Positions 1-5,405 of a DNA stretch of 5,686 nt are shown piece by piece. The stretch is taken from the NCBI GenBank assembly GCA_045643185.1, contig JAZUKH010000033.1, forward strand, positions 1 to 5,686. The letters are read 5' to 3'. Numbering within the stretch: position 1 is the first letter of the stretch; every line of letters begins with the position of its first letter. The notes under the pieces were generated by a model. It was not told the origin of the DNA. It searched no databases and saw only the letters and a program-made list of their open reading frames with translations. Both the position numbers and the translations under genes were made by a program. This stretch comes from RGIG464 sp045643185. GTDB taxonomy: Bacteria > Myxococcota_A > Bradymonadia > UBA4248.

Positions 1-97
1 CATCAGACAGGTCTGTGAAGAGATTAACCGGAGACCTCGAAAAGTGCTTGGTTGGAAGACACCGGAAATGGTTTACTCAAATATGCATTTGGATTGA
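1..97 (+). CDS. IS30-family-like transposase, C-terminal fragment (cut by window edge)
   Basis: The reading frame starting at base 2 is open from the edge and ends with TGA at 95-97, giving 31 residues. The segment INRRPRKVLGWKTPEMVYSN matches the characteristic end of IS30-group transposases (N-x-R-P-R-K-x-L-G-x-x-T-P-x-E/x-V-F/Y), the last part of the DDE integrase-like catalytic domain. In that family this enzyme cuts and joins the element ends; the catalytic residues lie upstream, outside the window. In IS30 elements the right terminal repeat often overlaps or follows the transposase stop closely, so the element end is probably within about 85-115. No target duplication can be recognised because the left end is absent. 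The gene is convergent with the dCMP deaminase gene. Whether the full transposase is intact cannot be judged from here. An IS3-type integrase tail is the alternative, but the RPRK-LG-TP pattern fits IS30 better. Confidence 0.72.
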   Translation, partial: IRQVCEEINRRPRKVLGWKTPEMVYSNMHLD

Positions 98-100
98 CAA

Positions 101-148
101 TTTTCCGACTTCCCCCACCCAAAAACCAATCGTTTGTGGGGCGGAAAA
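101..148. other. Imperfect inverted repeat between transposase end and dCMP deaminase stop
   Basis: TTTTCCG at 101-107 pairs with CGGAAAA at 142-148, and CCCCAC at 113-118 pairs with GTGGGG at 136-141. The left arm carries a five-base bulge (108-112), while the right arm is continuous. AAA 121-123 could extend pairing with TTT 133-135 across a two-base bulge. It sits exactly between two convergent genes, so it could act as a bidirectional transcription terminator. It may also include part of the insertion sequence's right terminal repeat. No proper T-run follows it on either strand, which weakens the intrinsic-terminator reading. Confidence 0.35.
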
Positions 149-152
149 CGAA

Positions 153-632
153 CTATTTGTTGAAGGCTTCGAACGAGAACTCTGGGGCGTTCATGTGGCG
201 CATTTTTATGCCAGACGCTTGGAACATACGCGTTGCGGCTTTGCAGGCGTCCGAGTCTGCGTGTTTGTTTGAGAGATAGACGATTTCTTGAATTCCGCTC
301 TGGATAAGGAGTTTTGCGCATTCGTTGCATGGAAACAGCGTGACATAAAGGCTCGCGCCGACGAGCGAAGTCGTGGCGTTCAGAATGGCGTTGGCTTCGG
401 CGTGCACGACGTATGGGTATTTCGTGTCGAGGAAGTCGCCGTCGCGATTCCACGGGAAGGTGTCGTCGCTGATGCCGTGCGGGAAGCCGTTGTAGCCGAT
501 GCCGACGATGCGTTTGCTCTGGTTTACGATGCAGGCACCGACTTTGGTGTTTGGATCTTTGCTTCGCAGCGAGGAAAGCATGGCAACGCCCATGAAATAG
601 TCGTCCCAGCTGATGTAGTTTAGGTCTTTCAT
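153..632 (-). CDS. dCMP deaminase (deoxycytidylate deaminase, ComEB/Dcd-type)
   Basis: This 159-residue cytoplasmic enzyme is predicted to hydrolyse dCMP to dUMP and ammonia, feeding dTMP synthesis. The zinc-dependent cytidine/deoxycytidylate deaminase signature is complete: H77-A-E79 (zinc ligand His, proton-shuttle Glu) and P101-C102-N-E-C105 (two zinc ligand Cys). Also typical are the N-terminal W-D-x-Y-F-M segment (about residues 9-13), the SxDPNTKVGACIV strand (about 24-36) and GYNGFPHG (46-53), a substrate-pocket loop of dCMP deaminases. The length is normal for the family (about 150-180), so the neighbouring insertion element has not truncated it. The ATG lies only three bases after the thyX stop. 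No strong Shine-Dalgarno is visible before it, which suggests translational coupling to thyX. The partner ThyX consumes the dUMP made here. A general cytidine deaminase is less likely because HAEAN and GYNGFPHG favour the dCMP group. Allosteric control by dCTP/dTTP is known for some relatives but cannot be read from the sequence. Confidence 0.93.
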   Translation of the reverse strand: MKDLNYISWDDYFMGVAMLSSLRSKDPNTKVGACIVNQSKRIVGIGYNGFPHGISDDTFPWNRDGDFLDTKYPYVVHAEANAILNATTSLVGASLYVTLFPCNECAKLLIQSGIQEIVYLSNKHADSDACKAATRMFQASGIKMRHMNAPEFSFEAFNK

Positions 633-635
633 GGG

Positions 636-1265
636 TCAGTCTGAGATCTCGATGTCGTCGAAAAGGACCGGTATGCGCGTTTTGAGGTCGTTGAGCAGGG
701 GGATCGTGATCTGTCGCATTTGTGGATGTGCAAAGGGCGACGTGCGCAATCTGAAGAAGTGGCGCCATTCGCGGATATTGGCGGTCATGATGATCTCAGT
801 TTTGAGCGAAAGTGGCAGAATGTCGCGTGCTATTTGTTGATTGATGCCGAGATCGAGCATGGCGAAGTAATTTTTTTCGGCGACCTGGCAGGTTTCTTCC
901 CAGAGTTTGTAAGCTTCAGAGCCGACTTCGAGCGATTCGGGGCGAATGATTGTGATCTGTTTTCCGAAGGCGTCCTTGTTGTATGCGCAGTATCTTGTGC
1001 TTTCTTGGCAGTAACTGGCGAGTCTGTGACGGACGATCTCGTTGGCAATGGCGCGGTCGACGATGAATTTGATGGTAAAGGCGTCGTGTTCCAAAACGGC
1101 TTCGTGACCGCGTTTAAGGATGTTCTTGCAGAAAGCGAGGTAGCTGTCATCGGTCGTTCGTCCTTCAGATTTGTAGCAGACGCGGCCGCAGGCTTCGATG
1201 TGTTTGAGGATCGCGACGCCGTTGATATCGGTCATCCATAAGTAGCTTGGTTCTATGACGAGCAT
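636..1265 (-). CDS. thyX: Flavin-dependent thymidylate synthase ThyX
   Basis: ThyX makes dTMP from dUMP, using methylenetetrahydrofolate as carbon donor and NAD(P)H-reduced FAD as hydride source; it acts in the cytoplasm as a homotetramer. The diagnostic RHRx7S motif is present as R79-H80-R81 through S89, extended as S89-T-R91-Y. Further family hallmarks are E-H-D-A-F-T-I-K-F (about 59-67), the DRAIANEIV helix leading into the motif, and the C-terminal WRHFFRLRTSPFAHPQMRQI block (residues ~165-184) that contributes flavin and dUMP contacts. At 209 residues it is at the short end of the family but lacks no recognisable block. The ATG at 1265 is preceded by a purine stretch (TTAGAGAAC on the coding strand), a modest ribosome site. 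The 60-base gap upstream is very AT-rich with a TATTAT element, but no convincing -35, so it may be read from upstream genes. It overlaps nothing and ends three bases before the dCMP deaminase gene, forming a two-gene dTMP unit. Confidence 0.96.
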   Translation of the reverse strand: MLVIEPSYLWMTDINGVAILKHIEACGRVCYKSEGRTTDDSYLAFCKNILKRGHEAVLEHDAFTIKFIVDRAIANEIVRHRLASYCQESTRYCAYNKDAFGKQITIIRPESLEVGSEAYKLWEETCQVAEKNYFAMLDLGINQQIARDILPLSLKTEIIMTANIREWRHFFRLRTSPFAHPQMRQITIPLLNDLKTRIPVLFDDIEISD

Positions 1266-1325
1266 GATGTTCTCTAAATTGTAAAAATAATAATTTAATC
1301 GTTATGGTATGAGAGGTGTGTTGTT
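1266..1325. other. Short AT-rich gap upstream of thyX
   Basis: This gap separates the prsW stop from the thyX start. On the minus strand it contains a run of A/T (about 1277-1300) with a TATTAT hexamer resembling a -10 box, but the sequence 17 bases further upstream does not resemble TTGACA. No hairpin-plus-T-run terminator for prsW is visible. Read-through from prsW into thyX is therefore plausible, with a weak internal promoter as an alternative. Confidence 0.3.
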
Positions 1326-2027
1326 TTATTTCTGGGCGCCATCTTCCATGCGAAGCATTTTGATCTTTTTGAAGCCTTGTTTCCACAAAACGAAATTGAA
1401 ACCGAAGAATAGGAGCAATATCAGTCCGGCGACTTCACTAAACTCCTCGTTTTCGAACGAAAAAACGAGGTAATCGTAGCTACCGTGCGCCAGAATAGGC
1501 AGGAATGCGGACAGGCGCAGGTAATGCTTCTTTTTTTCAGGGATAAATTTGGCTTTGGACAGGTAGTAGCCCATGATGACCGCAAAGAAGAAGTGGCCGG
1601 GCACAGCCGTGAAGGCGCGGAAATAGCCGGTTGCGGCGCCGTATTGGGTGACGTAAAGAACATTTTCGAGGCAGGCAAAGCCCAGCGAAACGACCGTGGC
1701 GTAGACGATGCCGTCAAAATGTTCGTCAAATTTGGGATTTTTCCAAATGAGTGTGTACAAAAACAGAAATTTGAACAGCTCTTCAGGCACGGCGGCTTCC
1801 AGAAAACTCTGGCCAAATAGCGCAAGATATGGATTTTCCCATGTTGAGGGCTGAAATCCCAGGATTTCCGCGCCTAGCGTGACGACCAGGACGCAGATCG
1901 CTGTCAAAATGCCACGTCCAAATGCTCTGGCAAGCAAGGAGATCGGTTCTTTTTCGCAAAAATCCTTACTATAAACATAAACGAGCAAAAGGGCGACCGG
2001 AGCCAGGGATATGATCAGAAGATTCAT
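1326..2027 (-). CDS. PrsW-family glutamic intramembrane protease
   Basis: This is a 233-residue polytopic membrane protein with about seven or eight hydrophobic segments (roughly 2-19, 36-55, 66-94, 104-128, 136-156, 170-189, 196-215). The PrsW (MEROPS M82) motifs appear in order: E82-E83-x-x-K86, F104-D105-G106-I-V-Y followed by G-F-A-C-L-E121-N122, R137-A-F-T-A-V-P143-G-H145, and H181-x-x-x-D185. The paired glutamates and histidines are the proposed catalytic or metal-site residues. In Bacillus subtilis PrsW makes the first cut of an anti-sigma factor; in most other bacteria the substrate is unknown, and none can be named here because no sigma/anti-sigma pair is nearby. The length is normal for the compact form of the family. 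The ATG follows a weak CAGG ribosome site. Upstream is the exported lipoprotein gene (81-base gap) and downstream is thyX (60-base gap). Distant relatives (CPBP/Abi-type proteases) share EExxxR-like motifs, but the FDGxxY plus RxxxxxPxH set points to PrsW. Confidence 0.88.
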   Translation of the reverse strand: MNLLIISLAPVALLLVYVYSKDFCEKEPISLLARAFGRGILTAICVLVVTLGAEILGFQPSTWENPYLALFGQSFLEAAVPEELFKFLFLYTLIWKNPKFDEHFDGIVYATVVSLGFACLENVLYVTQYGAATGYFRAFTAVPGHFFFAVIMGYYLSKAKFIPEKKKHYLRLSAFLPILAHGSYDYLVFSFENEEFSEVAGLILLLFFGFNFVLWKQGFKKIKMLRMEDGAQK

Positions 2028-2108
2028 GGGTTAGCCTGCAAACATGATAAAAATGTGAATGAAGTGGGATTTAAGCCATGGCGAGTCTATGCCATTTGAG
2101 TTTGAACA
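2028..2108. other. Spacer between lipoprotein gene and prsW
   Basis: The 81-base gap contains a small inverted repeat, ATGGC (2078-2082) and GCCAT (2091-2095), with an eight-base loop. There is no T-run after it on the minus strand, so it is a poor terminator. A TATCAT element nearer prsW on the minus strand resembles a -10 box without a recognisable -35. Nothing here settles whether prsW is co-transcribed with the upstream gene. Confidence 0.25.
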
Positions 2109-3833
2109 CTATTTCTTAAATGAATACGTTGTGATGAGCGGTGAATGATCGGAGATCTCGACGTAGACGTCATCCGACGGGATGTAATAATTCGTCAGGG
2201 TCAGTTCGGGCGAGTAGAAAGCGTAGTCGATCACGACGGTGACGCCAATGATGTCAGTAATGGCGAGGACTTGCGGATCGCTCGTGGTGTTATGGTCTTT
2301 GAAGTCTGGGAACGTGGCCTTGGCGACGGTTCGTGCGTCGAGCAGTCCTGATTCGCGACCGAACGTTGAGTGTGAGCCGACGAAATTTTCGGGCAGTCGA
2401 TCGACGGTGTAGTCGATGCCACTGTTGGGGTCAAGCACCATCCACTTGTTGAGCGCGCGAATCATGGAAGCTGCGTCGGTAATACTGAACGTTTTGAAGA
2501 TCGTGGCCTGACTGAGTTGATCGATGTCGACGGTGTTCAGGTCGCCACCAAAGAACGTGTGCGCGCCCGGATATTTGGCCTGCAACGATTTGACGAGCTC
2601 TGCCGCTTTATTTGCGCCATAGACGCGCACGCGCTCGTTTTCGGCAACGGGGCCGATGTAACTCGCCGGGGGCGCGGATGACGTGACGCCATTGTTTGGA
2701 TTCCAGTGGTTTGAGACCGCAATGAAGTTTTCATCTGTCACTTTGTCGTGCAAAACCGCGGCGAATGAAATCGTCTTGTTGTTGCAGTACAGGTTGTCGG
2801 GATCATACGTGCTGCAGAAATCCCCACGAATGTGGAGCGAGCAGTTTTCGGGCAGTCCGTCCCAGTCGGTGGGCGGAAAGAGTTTGACATACTGGGTTTC
2901 GAGCAGTTCGAAACGGTCTTTTTGGTACAGCACGGTCGTAAAAAGGAAGCAACTGGCCGCCTCGTCTTGGGTCGTGGTTTCCAAAAAGGCATTTTGTTTG
3001 TTTTCGCCACAGGTGAAGCCGCCTTCTCCCCAGTCATGCCAGGTTTCGTCGATATCGGCGTCAGCCCAGGCGTAGCCAAGGTCGTCGAATTTGGCAACGA
3101 CGTCGGGGGCATGCCAGTTTGGCGAAGCTTCGACGAGGGCAAAGATCTCTGGCAGCTTTTTCCAGGTCTTCATGGTGTTGTAGAGTTTTTCAGCGCGTGG
3201 CGGCACGGGTTTGCCGCCGCCCGCTACGTAATCGAACTGGACGTTCCAGTTCATGAATTGGATCTCGTGTGTTTTGATCTCACGACACGTGCCTGGATCC
3301 AGTGCCGTACACTGGTCACAAACGGGCAAACCGCCGTCAGCCCATTCGACGCTGTTATCGAGGTCGCTGCACGACTTCGTCATGGCTGCGTTTGTGTCAC
3401 AGATCTCGTCGCCGGTGACTTTGCCGTCGCCGCAGACAGGCTTGGTGTCTGGGTCATCCACGGGGTCATGCTGGCCGGGGTCGGGCGTATCGGGCTTGTC
3501 CGATTTGGGGATGCACGAACCGATGGTCAGGCCCGTGCATGTGGCGTTGCACTGCGGCACACCGCCGTCTGCCCAGGTCAATCGAGGCTCGAAATCGGCA
3601 CAGGTCTTTGTCATGGCTGCTTTCGTGTCACAGGCTTCGTCGTCGGTGACCTTGCCGTCACCGCAGACTTTGCTTGGCGATTCAGACGGGACTTTGGGGT
3701 CCGTCGCCGGGTCGTCGGTCATTACGTGATCCTGTGACGACTGGCTCGACGCGTCATCGTTTGACTCGTTTTCGCAACCAGACAGAAACGCGCAAATGGC
3801 AACGAATGAAAGCAAAATCGCAGGATTTTTCAT
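2109..3833 (-). CDS. Exported lipoprotein with two Cys-rich modules and an endonuclease/exonuclease/phosphatase domain
   Basis: The 574-residue product opens with a lipoprotein signal peptide: KN, a hydrophobic core, then lipobox L17-S-G-C20. Glu rather than Asp follows the Cys, compatible with outer-membrane sorting under the Gram-negative rule. Residues 21-55 are a Ser/Asp/Pro-rich linker. Two cysteine-rich modules follow, each starting CGDGKV and containing six Cys (57, 68, 78, 95, 99, 107; then 134, 145, 155, 172, 175, 183), joined by an Asp/Pro-rich linker. From about 189 to the end is a DNase I-like EEP fold: N195-W-N197, E235 (metal ligand position), N375-H376-W (catalytic His), G429-G-D431-L-N433, I535-D536-Y and S561-D562-H563-S-P. 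All core metal and catalytic positions appear present, so it should be an active Mg-dependent phosphodiesterase or phosphatase outside the cytoplasm. The substrate (DNA, RNA, phospholipid, inositol phosphate) cannot be told from the sequence. The ATG follows AGAGAT about seven bases upstream. Such Cys-rich modules are common in myxobacterial-type surface proteins. Confidence 0.87.
   Translation of the reverse strand: MKNPAILLSFVAICAFLSGCENESNDDASSQSSQDHVMTDDPATDPKVPSESPSKVCGDGKVTDDEACDTKAAMTKTCADFEPRLTWADGGVPQCNATCTGLTIGSCIPKSDKPDTPDPGQHDPVDDPDTKPVCGDGKVTGDEICDTNAAMTKSCSDLDNSVEWADGGLPVCDQCTALDPGTCREIKTHEIQFMNWNVQFDYVAGGGKPVPPRAEKLYNTMKTWKKLPEIFALVEASPNWHAPDVVAKFDDLGYAWADADIDETWHDWGEGGFTCGENKQNAFLETTTQDEAASCFLFTTVLYQKDRFELLETQYVKLFPPTDWDGLPENCSLHIRGDFCSTYDPDNLYCNNKTISFAAVLHDKVTDENFIAVSNHWNPNNGVTSSAPPASYIGPVAENERVRVYGANKAAELVKSLQAKYPGAHTFFGGDLNTVDIDQLSQATIFKTFSITDAASMIRALNKWMVLDPNSGIDYTVDRLPENFVGSHSTFGRESGLLDARTVAKATFPDFKDHNTTSDPQVLAITDIIGVTVVIDYAFYSPELTLTNYYIPSDDVYVEISDHSPLITTYSFKK
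3285..3434 (-). repeat. Cys-rich module copy 2 (C134-C183) within the lipoprotein
   Basis: This is the second of two tandem modules. It starts CGDGKVTGDEICD, continues with AAMTKSC and WADGGLPVC, and ends at C183. Its N-terminal half and the preceding Val codon (3369-3437) match the same part of copy 1 at 57 of 69 bases by hand count, with no gaps. Six Cys in conserved order suggest three disulfides, consistent with an exported location. Confidence 0.85.
3513..3665 (-). repeat. Cys-rich module copy 1 (C57-C107) within the lipoprotein
   Basis: This is the first of the two modules, starting CGDGKVTDDEACD and followed by AAMTKTC, WADGGVPQC, NATC and a final C107. It differs from copy 2 by one extra residue between the fourth and fifth Cys (C95-x3-C99 against C172-x2-C175) and by a slightly different end. 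The modules resemble the CGxGxxxxxExCD repeats seen in many myxobacterial and related surface proteins, where their role is generally structural or adhesive and poorly defined. Confidence 0.85.
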
Positions 3834-3910
3834 GGTATGATCTCTAAAACGCCAGATGAAGTCGCTGTTTCGCGGCGAAGATTTGCAAAAAGGAGGAATG
3901 GATCTTGCCG

Positions 3911-3945
3911 TGATTTATATAAATTTATTAAATTTATATAAATCA
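3911..3945. promoter_or_regulatory. Perfect AT-rich palindrome (17+1+17) upstream of the lipoprotein gene
   Basis: The arm TGATTTATATAAATTTA (3911-3927) is followed by one T and its exact reverse complement (3929-3945). Beyond the arms, two more C/G pairs form after one mismatch (3908-3909 with 3947-3948). It lies 78 bases upstream of the lipoprotein ATG and 15 bases past the methyltransferase stop, both genes being on the minus strand. Its symmetry suits a dimeric repressor or activator site over the lipoprotein promoter; TATAAA-like -10 sequences fall within it on the minus strand. It could instead form an RNA hairpin at the end of the methyltransferase transcript, but the stem has almost no G/C and no T-run follows. 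It does not match an operator I recognise. Confidence 0.55.
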
Positions 3946-3959
3946 TGGAATGAATGATA

Positions 3960-5183
3960 TTATATGACCTGGAATAAATAGAATTTCAGGTAATTGGTTT
4001 CTGGCACTTGCATGAGGATAGGGTGATCGCACGCCTGTTGCCGACCTTCGATTTGACGGAGCTGCACGCCGGCTTCGTTGGCGGCTTCGACGACCATTTT
4101 TCTGAACATTTCGTCGAGCATGAAGTGGGAACAAGAACACGTCGCAAGATATCCGCCGCGGGGTAAGAGTTTCATCGCTTTAAAGTTGATGTCTTTGTAG
4201 CCAAAATACGCATTTCTCGCTGTGGCGTTGCTCTTGGTAAAAGCAGGCGGGTCAAGAATAATAAAGTCGAATTCTTTAGATTTTTGCTCGACTTTTTCAT
4301 CAAGGAATTTGAAGACATCGGCGACAACGAAAGACATATTGTCGGTAAGGTCGTTGCGACGCGCGTTTTCCTTGGCCTGGTCGATCGCCAGGGCCGAGAT
4401 ATCGACCGCCGTGACATGCGCCGCACCGCCGCGCGCGGCATGAAGGGCAAATGAACCGGTGTGGGTGAAGCAGTCGAGCACTTTGCGGCCTTTCGCAAGC
4501 GCCATCACCGCGCGACGGTTGTATTTTTGATCCAGAAAATAGCCCGTCTTTTGACCATCAATATAATTCACGTCAAAACGAATACCGTTTTCAGTAATTT
4601 CGACGTGCCCGTCAAGATCCGTTTTCAGGCCATCGGCTTCATAAAACGCTTTATATAATTTCAAACCTTCTTTTTCACGTGTTGCGACATCACAACGTTC
4701 ATAAATGGCGTTGATCTGCTCGCCCATATTGCGCAAAGTCTGGACGATGAGCCTGAAAATCATGTCTTTTCGTAATTCAATGCCAAGAGACATGGTCTGA
4801 ATGGATAACACGTCGTCAAAACGATCGACCACGAGACCTGGAAACTGGTCCGATTCGCCAAAAATCAGTCGGCAGCACTTAAAATCGTCGCCCATCACGT
4901 GTTTGCGGTAGTCGATTGCGTACTGAATGCGGCGTGCCCAAAAGGCTTCGTCGAATTTGTCATTTGTATTCGTCGAAATGACACGCACTCGGATCTTGCT
5001 TTTGTCGTTAATAAATCCCGTGCCCAGATAGGTGCCCTTGGGCCCTCTCACATCCACAATGTCACCAGGCGCGTATTCGCCTTTCACTTCGGTGATCTCT
5101 TCGCCAAACACCCACGGATGGCCTTGTTTTAAACTCTTTTCGGCCTTCGCCGTGACACTCAAAACGGGATATTCTCTGCTCAT
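3960..5183 (-). CDS. rlmI: 23S rRNA (cytosine-C5)-methyltransferase, RlmI-type
   Basis: This 407-residue cytoplasmic enzyme (E. coli RlmI is 396) is predicted to transfer a methyl group from S-adenosylmethionine to C5 of a 23S rRNA cytosine, m5C1962 in E. coli numbering. The N-terminal PUA-like domain covers about 5-75, with the typical K-x-G-H-P-W-V-F (19-26) and G-T-G-F (54-57). A central domain contains the G-E-S-D-x-F-P-G-L-V-V-D-R stretch (109-121). The Rossmann-like domain starts after G-Q-K-T-G-Y-F-L-D-Q (210-219): motif I D-C-F-T-H-T-G-S-F (237-245), D261 as the acidic SAM-ribose ligand, motif IV L-D-P-P-A-F (310-315), and motif VI C349-S-C351-S. C351 aligns with the catalytic Cys of the SCS motif. 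The ATG at 5183 is preceded by GGAG with a six-base spacer. An ATG four bases upstream is out of frame. It is the first gene of the minus-strand series. The exact rRNA position in this organism is inferred from the family. Confidence 0.92.
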   Translation of the reverse strand: MSREYPVLSVTAKAEKSLKQGHPWVFGEEITEVKGEYAPGDIVDVRGPKGTYLGTGFINDKSKIRVRVISTNTNDKFDEAFWARRIQYAIDYRKHVMGDDFKCCRLIFGESDQFPGLVVDRFDDVLSIQTMSLGIELRKDMIFRLIVQTLRNMGEQINAIYERCDVATREKEGLKLYKAFYEADGLKTDLDGHVEITENGIRFDVNYIDGQKTGYFLDQKYNRRAVMALAKGRKVLDCFTHTGSFALHAARGGAAHVTAVDISALAIDQAKENARRNDLTDNMSFVVADVFKFLDEKVEQKSKEFDFIILDPPAFTKSNATARNAYFGYKDINFKAMKLLPRGGYLATCSCSHFMLDEMFRKMVVEAANEAGVQLRQIEGRQQACDHPILMQVPETNYLKFYLFQVI

Positions 5184-5189
5184 GCATCG

Positions 5190-5193
5190 CTCC
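5190..5193 (-). promoter_or_regulatory. Shine-Dalgarno of the rlmI-type gene
   Basis: GGAG on the minus strand (CTCC as written) lies six bases from the ATG at 5183. It decides between that start and the out-of-frame ATG four bases further upstream, which it serves less well. Confidence 0.6.
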
Positions 5194-5260
5194 AGATTAT
5201 GTTAAAGGGCCAATTGCCCACAAACGCCTATGATACCATAACAATGCCGCATTTTTTAGT

Positions 5261-5266
5261 ATTATA
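5261..5266 (-). promoter_or_regulatory. Candidate -10 box for the rlmI-type gene
   Basis: The minus strand reads TATAAT here, a perfect -10 hexamer, which would give a leader of about 70 bases before the ATG at 5183. No good -35 is found at 16-18 bases; a TTGAGT is present but 23 bases away. It may therefore rely on an activator or be coincidental in AT-rich sequence. Confidence 0.3.
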
Positions 5267-5286
5267 AAGCTGCCTTTTTCAGCATT

Positions 5287-5314
5287 TTGACTCAAAATTA
5301 CCGGCCCATAAAAT
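5287..5314 (+). promoter_or_regulatory. Sigma-70-like promoter for the plus-strand small gene
   Basis: TTGACT (5287-5292) and TAAAAT (5309-5314) are separated by 16 bases; each hexamer matches the consensus at five of six positions. Transcription would begin near 5321, leaving a leader of about 85 bases before the ATG at 5406. It is divergent from the rlmI-type gene, and the two promoters share a short AT-rich region. Confidence 0.5.
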
Positions 5315-5358
5315 CTATTTCGTGACAATTGGATGACAACCATCATTTAGAAGGCACA

Positions 5359-5394
5359 ATGTCAGCACAGGCTGATCCACATGAAGCCTTGTAA
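5359..5394 (+). CDS. Possible 11-residue leader peptide (upstream ORF)
   Basis: ATG at 5359 is preceded by AGAAGG with a four-base spacer and encodes MSAQADPHEAL followed by TAA at 5392-5394. The stop codon overlaps the AAGGAG ribosome site of the 59-residue gene, so a ribosome finishing the leader would sit on the downstream start region. This layout suits translational coupling or a regulatory leader. There is no run of a single regulatory amino acid as in classic attenuation peptides. A short ORF this size can arise by chance. Confidence 0.3.
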   Translation: MSAQADPHEAL

Positions 5395-5398
5395 GGAG
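5393..5398 (+). promoter_or_regulatory. Strong Shine-Dalgarno for the 59-residue gene
   Basis: AAGGAG is separated by seven bases from the ATG at 5406, near-ideal in sequence and spacing. It is the main reason for calling a gene on the plus strand here rather than the long open frame on the opposite strand. Confidence 0.7.
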
Positions 5399-5405
5399 TC
5401 AGACC

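Noticed and set aside
73..768. Minus-strand open frame of 231 codons overlapping the thyX and deaminase genes
   Set aside because: It overlaps both clear enzyme genes in another frame, and its product is Arg/His-rich with no domain, as expected for a shadow frame.
720..1241. Plus-strand open frame of 173 codons
   Set aside because: It is antisense to thyX, which carries the full RHRx7S signature. The frame shows no family motif.
2832..3737. Plus-strand open frame of 301 codons
   Set aside because: It is antisense to the lipoprotein gene, whose signal peptide, repeat modules and EEP motifs are unambiguous. The long frame follows from the low stop-codon frequency opposite this GC-richer coding sequence.
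3898..3957. Plus-strand 19-residue micro-ORF after AAAAAGGAGG, reading through the AT palindrome
   Set aside because: The Shine-Dalgarno is excellent in sequence but only one base from the ATG, too close for normal initiation. There is no plus-strand promoter evident, and the ORF is opposite the leader of the lipoprotein gene.
5207..5219. Small GGGC/GCCC inverted repeat in the methyltransferase gene leader
   Set aside because: Only four base pairs around a five-base loop; too weak to call a terminator or riboswitch element.
5269..5283. GCTG/CAGC hairpin followed by ATTTT on the plus strand
   Set aside because: The four-pair stem is too short, and there is no upstream plus-strand gene whose transcript it would end.
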